Source: Verrucomicrobiota bacterium
GTDB taxonomy: Bacteria; Verrucomicrobiota; Verrucomicrobiia; Limisphaerales; UBA9464
Reading direction: 5' to 3'
Assembly: GCA_017302195.1 (NCBI GenBank)
Contig: JAFLEG010000235.1
Coordinates: forward strand, 1-6,971
Length of the DNA stretch: 6,971 nt
The position numbers and the translations under genes are program-made. The notes under the pieces are model-generated. The model was given only the letters and a program-made list of their open reading frames with translations, made no database searches and had not been told where the DNA came from. Of this stretch, positions 1 to 4,691 are shown piece after piece (the first letter of the stretch is position 1; each line of letters begins with the position of its first letter).

Positions 1-1
1 G

Positions 2-292
2 GAGACGGCCGATGCAGAGGCGAAGGCCCAGGAGCGGGCACTCAAGGAGGAGGCGCGGTTGGAGCGGGAGCGAATCCTTGCCGAACGGAAGCTCCAGGCC
101 CGCCAGGAGGCGATCACCGAGTTTTGGGGAGCGATGTCACCTGAGGAGCGGACCCGGTTGGAAGGGGAGGCAATCGCCCAGGCCGGTTCGTTCGAACGGT
201 CGTTGTTGGAAAAAGGCGGGACTCTCGCGCAGGCAACACGGCAGAAAGTTTTGGAAGACTACGCGCTCAGGAATCTGGAGGGGACAGTCTGA
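2..292 (+). CDS. C-terminal part of a possible plasmid-type replication initiator (5' partial)
   Basis: The frame is open from the first bases of the window to a TGA at 290-292, so this is the last 96 residues of a larger protein whose start lies outside. A TTG at 59 would give 77 residues, but coding-like sequence continues upstream of it. About the first 40 residues are almost all Ala, Glu, Lys, Arg and Gln, which fits a long charged helix or coiled coil. A more ordinary segment follows with the motif FWGAMSPEERTRLEGEA, then AQAGSFER, and the protein ends in NLEGTV. A charged helix followed by 'SPEER..LE.EA..QA' resembles the tails of RepA-like replication initiators of plasmids and integrated elements in PVC bacteria, as I remember them. 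That is recall, not a search, and no catalytic or DNA-binding domain is visible in this fragment. The neighbouring integrase makes a replication role plausible. That the frame is real is fairly sure; the function is weak. Confidence 0.6.
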   Translation, partial: ETADAEAKAQERALKEEARLERERILAERKLQARQEAITEFWGAMSPEERTRLEGEAIAQAGSFERSLLEKGGTLAQATRQKVLEDYALRNLEGTV

Positions 293-447
293 CCCGCGGC
301 CTTGGTTGCAATCGGTTGAGGGACCCGGGCCTAGAGTGCGTCCCAACCCGGATTCTAAGCCAGTCCGGGGCCGGTTCTGCCAGATTCGTCGCGGGTCAGA
401 AGTGGCACGCTACCCAGAGCGGGGGTAATCGTGGTAGAACGGGTCGA

Positions 448-1200
448 ATGATGCCTCAATGTCAGCAGCAAGAGATGGCCCGGGAGCCGTGGTTGCAGGA
501 GTTCCTCGACTCCCGCGGATTTCAACGCGCCGACGTGAATTCCTATTCGAATGGGCGGGCAACACTCCGCTTCGAAGGGCGGCGCCTAGTAGCGCTTCCC
601 GCGGGAAGTGACAGGGCCTGGCGGACGGACTTTGGCCAGGTCGCGCCTGAGATGGTGCGAAGCGTTCTAGGCCACCTGTTGGCGGCTCCTGGCTTCCGCT
701 CGCAAGAGGAGATCGACCGGCAGACGGTGCAGCGGCAGGCGGCGGAGTGTGCCCTCAGAAAGATTGCGGAGCGTGTCGCAGAATCTCCCGATGACTCACA
801 GGGCCGATTCCTGCGCCGCCTCCTGTGGTCGATGTTCAACGGCCATCACGTCGTGAACCTTTGGGAGCTGCGGGGCGTCCTGGATGGCGAGCAGTCCGCG
901 TGGGTTTCCGCGGCAGTGACGGGATGGTGTCTTGGAAACCTCACCGAAGACTCGCTTCGCGACGCGCTGCGCGGTTCGGGCGAGCTGGGCCGCTGGGAAT
1001 CGGTCCGATTGGAGCAGGCGAGCTTGGAGAAACTGGGGGAATCTCTGTCCCTGATCGCGGGGGCTCTGCGGAGATCGGTGCCGGGGCCACTCACCTCACG
1101 CCTTGCCCAGGCGCACGAGCTGCTTCAGGAGGCATTCGAGGAGGGGACAGGGGCTGCGCCTCGACCGGGATCATCTCTCGGAGCTGCCCGCAGTGAGTGA
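448..1200 (+). CDS. Hypothetical protein, about 250 residues, unrecognised family
   Basis: The start is uncertain. Tandem ATGs lie at 448 and 451, and a third at 475 gives the tidy N-terminus MAREPWLQEFLDSRGF. None has a convincing Shine-Dalgarno sequence. A TTG at 316 is in frame, but the translation between 316 and 447 is low-complexity and unlike protein, so I do not use it. From 448 the product is 250 residues. It is soluble, with no signal peptide or membrane segment. The N-terminal third has a helix (PWLQEFLDSRGF) and a likely strand pair (GRATLRFEGRRLVALP). The rest looks mainly helical, with a Trp-rich stretch around LLWSMFNGHHVVNLWELRG and a long C-terminal helix region. I recognise no family or active site. 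It lies 155 bases after the Rep-like gene on the same strand, so it may be a replication or maintenance accessory of the element, but only its position suggests this. The frame continues past its TGA for 42 more codons (see findings). Confidence 0.65.
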   Translation: MMPQCQQQEMAREPWLQEFLDSRGFQRADVNSYSNGRATLRFEGRRLVALPAGSDRAWRTDFGQVAPEMVRSVLGHLLAAPGFRSQEEIDRQTVQRQAAECALRKIAERVAESPDDSQGRFLRRLLWSMFNGHHVVNLWELRGVLDGEQSAWVSAAVTGWCLGNLTEDSLRDALRGSGELGRWESVRLEQASLEKLGESLSLIAGALRRSVPGPLTSRLAQAHELLQEAFEEGTGAAPRPGSSLGAARSE

Positions 1201-1362
1201 GCGGCGAAATCTGCGAGTAGACTCCCTCCAATGATGTCCCTTCGCAGGCTGGCTATCCTCCCAGAGCAGCACCAAGGCTTTGGACCGCCGGAGGAAGAAC
1301 CCCTTGACGACGCGAACCTGAAACGTTAGGGCGATTTGAGTTCCGCGCACTCAACATTAACC
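1201..1362. other. Gap between the hypothetical gene and the HEPN gene, with a doubtful 32-codon ORF at 1231-1329
   Basis: There is no convincing gene in these 162 bases. One short frame runs from tandem ATGs at 1231/1234 to a TAG at 1327-1329, giving 32 residues that end in EEEPLDDANLKR. It is in the same frame as the preceding gene, and the codons between that gene's TGA (1198-1200) and 1231 are also open. A TTGACG at 1304-1309 could be a -35 box, but the sequence 17 bases later (TAGGGC) is a poor -10, so I do not call a promoter. The start of the next gene probably lies at the end of this gap. Confidence 0.3.
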
Positions 1363-2184
1363 ATGCCAGCGATCCCACCGCTCGACGAAACCAAGCTTGA
1401 AGCAATTTGCGAAGTTCTGGGCGAGACCGATGGAGGGCTCACCGGTTCAGAGATTGCTCGCTACCTGCGCGACTGCAACATACCTGATCCCTCCCCAACC
1501 TCCACGAAGCGTCACCGTCTCTATGACGCGTTGAGAGCCAAGCAGCGGGAGGATCGGTGCGCCAACAACGTGTTCGCGTTCGTGGGGAAGGTGATGAATC
1601 CAGTCTTGTACCATGCGAATGCCGGCTCCTACGACGGCTTTCGCGCGCGATTGAACAAGCCGCTTGCCTTTTGCGGATACCAGGTCAATGAGCGAGGAGA
1701 GATTATTCCGGTGACTGCGGCCCGCACCCTGACGGAGGCCGAGCAACGTGCCGACCGACTTCAAGGCGAACTGCGCCGCCGAATGGTTCATCCCGACGTG
1801 CTTAGGTTCTGCCGTGCCGAACTCGTTCAGGAAAACTACTTTCACGCCGTGTTGGAGGCGACGAAGAGTGTTTCCGAGAAGGTCCGGGCAAAATCAGCAC
1901 TCACCAGCGATGCCGGAGAACTGGTCACGAAGGCATTTTCACTCGGCCAGGTAGGAATGCCGTTCCTTGCCTTCAACTCGTTGAGGACGGACACCGAGAA
2001 GAGCGAGCAATCAGGCCTGATGAACCTGTTTCTCGGGATGTTCGGGGCCTTCCGCAACGTGACGGCGCATGGGGCAAAGATTTCATGGAATATGACGGAG
2101 CAGGATGCCTTGGATTTGCTGACCCTGGTGTCGCTCCTTCATCGGCGGCTCGATGCCGCCGTGTTTACCGGGAGGATGTCGTGA
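1363..2184 (+). CDS. TIGR02391 (Ymh) family protein, predicted HEPN-type ribonuclease
   Basis: This 273-residue soluble protein belongs to TIGR02391/Hypoth_Ymh, which is grouped with HEPN domains. The family domain covers about residues 143-266. It opens with HPDVLRFCRAEL, continues with NYFHAVLEATKSV and LAFNSLRTDTEKSEQ, and ends with MTEQDALDLLTLVSLLHRRLD. Inside it, R231-N-V-T-A-H236 matches the HEPN catalytic motif R-x4-H, the usual metal-independent RNase signature. Residues 1-85 form a separate helical region (GLTGSEIARYL, KRHRLYDALRAKQ) resembling the N-terminal parts of AbiJ-like proteins or a winged helix. A charged helix at about 118-142 joins the two. I chose the ATG at 1363 because the product starts MPAIPP, as I recall for homologues. 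A TTG at 1336 with AGGG just upstream is the alternative and would add nine residues. The gene overlaps the next by four bases, so the two are probably one operon and coupled in translation. HEPN proteins often act as toxins in abortive infection or toxin-antitoxin pairs; that role is inferred here. Confidence 0.9.
   Translation: MPAIPPLDETKLEAICEVLGETDGGLTGSEIARYLRDCNIPDPSPTSTKRHRLYDALRAKQREDRCANNVFAFVGKVMNPVLYHANAGSYDGFRARLNKPLAFCGYQVNERGEIIPVTAARTLTEAEQRADRLQGELRRRMVHPDVLRFCRAELVQENYFHAVLEATKSVSEKVRAKSALTSDAGELVTKAFSLGQVGMPFLAFNSLRTDTEKSEQSGLMNLFLGMFGAFRNVTAHGAKISWNMTEQDALDLLTLVSLLHRRLDAAVFTGRMS
2170..2176 (+). promoter_or_regulatory. Shine-Dalgarno sequence deciding the GTG start at 2181
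   Basis: GGGAGGA lies four bases before a GTG that overlaps the TGA of the upstream gene (GTGA, 2181-2184). It is the clearest ribosome binding site in the window and the reason for preferring the GTG over the in-frame ATG at 2085. That ATG would lie far inside the preceding gene and would add 32 residues that look like an out-of-frame shadow. The arrangement predicts coupled translation of the two proteins. Confidence 0.7.
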
Positions 2185-3254
2185 GCCGCACTGTCAGCCT
2201 GCTGAAGCTTGCTTTATGTGGTCCGGGTGACGTGGCGAAGGAAACCGAAATCGCCAAGGAGGTCATCAACAACTGGAACACACAACACGGGGAGGCCCGG
2301 GGCTTTTGGGTGAAGCATCAACACTGGTCCACCGATAGCCACCCCGACTTGAGCGACCGACCGCAAGCCGGCATCAACAGACAGATACTCGATGACTCGG
2401 ACATTATTGTGGCGATCTTCTGGTCTCGCTTTGGAACGCCCACGGGTGTTGCTGATTCAGGGACGGAGGAGGAGATCCGGCGCGGTATGCAGTGTGAGAA
2501 AAAGGTCATGGCCTATTTCTCAGACCTGGAACCGATACCCGCCGACGCTGACAAAGCTCAATTGGCAAGATTGTGGAGCTTTCGCCAGGAGCTTCAATCC
2601 ACCGGCCTGTGCTCCAAGTTCCAGTCGCGCGATCAATTTCGGCGCGACTTCACCCGTCACTTGGCGCTCGCGCTAAACGAGTTCAAGCCTCGGGGGAAAG
2701 GCATAGTGCGTTCTGCCGCACCGACAGGCCAGACCATCACCGGTGACGGAAACGTTCAAGTCGGTCGTGATTTGAACTTCTTCAACCGGCCGCCCGTGGT
2801 GAACAAGGTGGTTGAGCGGCGTCAGGGCTGTATTTCATCAGAACAAGCATGCCAGGTTCAGACATGGATCGAGGAGTTGGCCGAGGGTACGGTTGGTCTG
2901 GGTCGCCAACAGGCTTTTCGCATGTGGTGGTCTCGATTTAAGAACCGGTTTCGACTGGAGAAGTACGAGGAGTTGCCCTCAGACCGGATGCTTGAGGCTA
3001 GAAAGTGGTTTGAGCAACAGCGTGCGATCCAAACGCGTGGACTCAAAACCAAGGCACCCGAGCAGTGGCGTCAAACGCGAATCGGCGCCATCAAGGCAGC
3101 CATGAATCGGCTCGGTCGATCCAACGAAGCCTACTATCCCGAGGTGGCTCAGCGTCTCCGCATGCAGAAGCCGTTCAAGTCGCTTACTGAACTCACAAAG
3201 CGCGACTTGGAACGCGTTTACACACTGGTCCTTCGTGACGCGAATGGAACCTGA
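2181..3254 (+). CDS. TIR/DUF4062-like protein with ORF6C-like C-terminal domain
   Basis: From the GTG at 2181 this encodes 357 residues, soluble, with no signal peptide. Residues 7-168 look like a flavodoxin-fold TIR/DUF4062-type domain. Its features are LKLALCGPGDVAKE (strand, loop, helix), DDSDIIVAIFWSRFGTPTG (hydrophobic core strand) and DSGTEEEI at 92-99. The last resembles the D-S-G-T-x-x-E motif of nucleoside deoxyribosyltransferase and TIR-like enzymes, which would make E98 a candidate catalytic Glu. Residues 183-200 form a Gly/Asn-rich linker (TGDGNVQVGRDLNF), a hairpin signature often found next to effector domains in signalling ATPase-type proteins. Residues 217-281 resemble the phage ORF6C domain: a helix, then WWSRFKNRFRLEKYEELP and a helix ending RKWFEQQ. 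Residues 295-353 are helical and lysine/arginine-rich (KPFKSLTELTKRDLERVY). The gene is coupled to the HEPN gene upstream, so the proteins probably work together, with this one sensing, binding nucleic acid or restraining its partner. Domain assignments are from pattern recognition; NAD or nucleotide chemistry is not demonstrated. Confidence 0.85.
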   Translation: MSRTVSLLKLALCGPGDVAKETEIAKEVINNWNTQHGEARGFWVKHQHWSTDSHPDLSDRPQAGINRQILDDSDIIVAIFWSRFGTPTGVADSGTEEEIRRGMQCEKKVMAYFSDLEPIPADADKAQLARLWSFRQELQSTGLCSKFQSRDQFRRDFTRHLALALNEFKPRGKGIVRSAAPTGQTITGDGNVQVGRDLNFFNRPPVVNKVVERRQGCISSEQACQVQTWIEELAEGTVGLGRQQAFRMWWSRFKNRFRLEKYEELPSDRMLEARKWFEQQRAIQTRGLKTKAPEQWRQTRIGAIKAAMNRLGRSNEAYYPEVAQRLRMQKPFKSLTELTKRDLERVYTLVLRDANGT

Positions 3255-3420
3255 TTCCGCCCAGCCCGATGCGCCGCACGGTCCGCGCGGATGGCACCGC
3301 TGGGCCGTAGTCCATTTGGAGCGGGCCAGAGCGGAGGGCCGAGCGAGTCCAACACCGGAGGCCGACATCCCCAACGTCATCCCGCTTCCAGTGGCGGCAT
3401 GCCCGACGATTCGGAGATGA
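3244..3420 (+). CDS. Possible small protein, 58 residues, unrecognised
   Basis: The ATG at 3244 overlaps the end of the TIR-like gene by 11 bases (ATGGAACCTGA). The frame runs to a TGA at 3418-3420. A GTG at 3235 would add three residues. The product begins MEPDSAQPDAPHGPRGWHRW, continues with a short helix AVVHLERARAEG and ends in CPTIRR. It has a third-position GC bias typical of the window and the overlap typical of operon genes, but no clear ribosome binding site and no recognisable domain. It could be a third member of the cargo operon or a chance frame. The inverted repeat at 3396-3435 covers its end. Confidence 0.3.
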   Translation: MEPDSAQPDAPHGPRGWHRWAVVHLERARAEGRASPTPEADIPNVIPLPVAACPTIRR

Positions 3421-3435
3421 GGGTAGGGGCATGCC
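3396..3435. terminator. Inverted repeat between convergent genes, possible bidirectional terminator
   Basis: GGCATGCCC at 3396-3404 and its exact reverse complement GGGCATGCC at 3427-3435 flank a 22-base loop, so RNA from either strand could form a 9-bp stem of high GC content. It sits between the plus-strand cargo genes and the stop of the minus-strand integrase at 3439. No T-run follows the stem, so it is not a classical intrinsic terminator. Each arm is itself palindromic (GGCATGCC), so the pair could instead be two binding sites for a dimeric protein. Confidence 0.35.
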
Positions 3436-3438
3436 AGC

Positions 3439-4518
3439 TCAGCGTGGTTCCTGCTTGGTACCGTTGCGATGCACCTGTTCCGCACCGGCTGTTGGTGGCC
3501 GTGGGAAGGAGACGATTTTTCCGTTCGTCTCGTATTCCTCCAGGGAAGGGACCTTCACCTGCGCACTTCGGGCATAGGCCCGGTGGACCGCCTTCGAGTT
3601 GTGTCCCAGCGCCTCTTGGGCAAAACGCTCCGGATAGCCGGCCGTCTTGGCCCGTTCGGCCCAGGCGTAGCGGTACGAATGAAGGGTGATTCCCTTGATG
3701 GCCAAACCGGTGCAGCGCCGTTTGAACTCCACGGCGCGGTGCTTTTCGTCCATGCGGGCGAGCCGGGGGAAGAGGGGTCCATGGCGTGGAAGTGTGGCGA
3801 GCAAGGCGGCGGCTCGTTCGCCGAAGTGAAGCTGGGAGATTGTCCCGGTCTTGTGCCGCTGGTAGCTCACCACGCGGTCGGTCCAGTTCACGTTCTCCGC
3901 CGTCAGCGTGGCAATGTCGGTTTGTGATCCGCCCAGGTGCCACAGCAGCTCGTAGAAGCTCCTCGTCTCTGGATTTGGTTCCCGGGCGACGATGGCGAGG
4001 TGTTCCTCCGCGGTGACCGCGCGCTTGGCGTCGAACTCGATGGTCGGCCATTGACGCTTGGGCAGCACCGGCCAGGGCAGCCAGCCCATGTCGAGGCAGA
4101 AGTTGTTCAGGCGTCGGAGGAAGACGTTGGTGCTCACCGTACCCCGGCGCAGGGCGACCAGGAGCTGTTCGGCCCGGGTCTCGATGAGGATCACCTTTCG
4201 CAGCGACTCCAGAGCCGGGTCGGCCGCGGCGCGCTGCCAGCGCAGGCGGGTGGGACCGCGTTTGGCGGCGATCACCGCGTCCAGGGCATCCTGCCAGGTT
4301 CGGGTGGCGACGCCCGAATCGCTGCCGGCCATGTAGGCCCGGGCAATCTGGAGATTCAGGGTGGGTTGCCGGGTGGCTTGGTTCTTCGCGAGGACGATCT
4401 GCTCGGCGGCGTCGCGGTCACCGGTGGCCAAGCTGGTTCGCTTTCCGGTGTGCGTATCCACGCAGTAGAAGGAGCGAAGCCGGTTGCGGCGCTCCAGGAG
4501 GCGGTAGCGGTTTTTCAT
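3439..4518 (-). CDS. Tyrosine recombinase/integrase of the element
   Basis: The 359-residue product is a site-specific tyrosine recombinase. The N-terminal part (residues 1-125) has a short strand-rich arm-binding-like region and a core-binding helical domain. The catalytic domain covers about 163-330. Visible residues are K223 (RHKTG, the beta-hairpin Lys), H280-S-Y-R283 (box II HxxR), G305-H306 (ALGHNS) and the nucleophile Y315 (VHRAYAR). The box I Arg, normally in a TGxR motif, is absent: the aligned segment is HLGGSQTDIATL, with S198 at that place. The C-terminal tail (331-359) is basic and probably flexible. I chose the ATG at 4518 because the frame upstream, open to 4677, runs through the repeats at 4625-4655 and translates to unlikely protein. 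No clear ribosome binding site precedes 4518. I recall the motif YRYAWAERAKTAGYPERFAQ in integrases repeatedly found in verrucomicrobial genomes. The gene faces the interrupted chromosomal gene, as expected for an integrase next to its attachment site. Confidence 0.92.
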   Translation of the reverse strand: MKNRYRLLERRNRLRSFYCVDTHTGKRTSLATGDRDAAEQIVLAKNQATRQPTLNLQIARAYMAGSDSGVATRTWQDALDAVIAAKRGPTRLRWQRAAADPALESLRKVILIETRAEQLLVALRRGTVSTNVFLRRLNNFCLDMGWLPWPVLPKRQWPTIEFDAKRAVTAEEHLAIVAREPNPETRSFYELLWHLGGSQTDIATLTAENVNWTDRVVSYQRHKTGTISQLHFGERAAALLATLPRHGPLFPRLARMDEKHRAVEFKRRCTGLAIKGITLHSYRYAWAERAKTAGYPERFAQEALGHNSKAVHRAYARSAQVKVPSLEEYETNGKIVSFPRPPTAGAEQVHRNGTKQEPR

Positions 4519-4624
4519 GCGCTGGTCGGTCAACGACAGCGTAGAAAGCCCTGCTCCCAACCCTGGAATGGATTGCCCGGGGGTACGAGCGGATTCCCAT
4601 GGGGTCCGTTCGGTTCCGGAAATT

Positions 4625-4655
4625 GGTGTCCATTCTGGTGTCCACTTTAGACACC
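4625..4655. repeat. Two 12-bp direct repeats plus an inverted half-copy upstream of the integrase
   Basis: GGTGTCCATTCT (4625-4636) is followed immediately by GGTGTCCACTTT (4637-4648), with 10 of 12 positions identical, then AGACACC (4649-4655). The second repeat and the last block form a 6-bp inverted repeat, GGTGTC/GACACC, around a 7-base loop. The cluster lies 107 bases upstream of the integrase start and within about 40 bases of the point where the interrupted gene resumes. Integrase binding or attachment core sites, or autoregulation of the integrase promoter, are the natural guesses. The second arm of the attachment pair is not in the window, so this cannot be confirmed. Confidence 0.5.
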
Positions 4656-4691
4656 GGCTCTTCCAAATAGTTGCCACTCAGCAGTTTCTGA

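Larger units (their letters stand above)
1..4691. mobile_element. Right-hand part of a putative integrated element (left end outside the window)
   Basis: The segment holds a possible replication-initiator tail, an unrecognised protein, a coupled HEPN/TIR-like cargo pair and, at its edge, an integrase on the opposite strand. Immediately beyond, a chromosomal type gene resumes in mid-domain. The right junction is placed between the repeats ending at 4655 and the first codon of the resumed frame at 4692; two in-frame stops (4668-4670 and 4689-4691) lie in that interval. The cargo is less GC-rich than the flank in the two lines I counted. No tRNA gene or duplicated target sequence was found in the window, so the boundary is inferred, and the element may be a plasmid-derived island or a simple genomic island. 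Confidence 0.45.

Noticed and set aside
1304..1332. A promoter for the HEPN gene (TTGACG then TAGGGC)
   Set aside because: The -35-like box is good, but the -10 position matches the consensus poorly and one such match is expected by chance.
2085..2180. Upstream in-frame ATG for the TIR-like gene
   Set aside because: It lies inside the HEPN gene in another frame and adds 32 residues of shadow-like sequence, while the GTG at 2181 has a strong GGGAGGA ribosome binding site and a stop-start overlap.
3937..4650. A 237-codon plus-strand frame across the integrase
   Set aside because: It is antisense to the integrase, which has its catalytic residues in order; it has no domain of its own.
4550..4660. 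A tRNA gene as integration target near the junction
   Set aside because: I looked for a T-arm (GGTTCGAnTCC), an anticodon arm and a closing acceptor stem on both strands and found none.
4518..4677. Extended integrase N-terminus starting at 4677
   Set aside because: The additional 53 residues are encoded by the tandem repeats and give TPEWTP-type low-information sequence. The ATG at 4518 starts a normal N-terminus.
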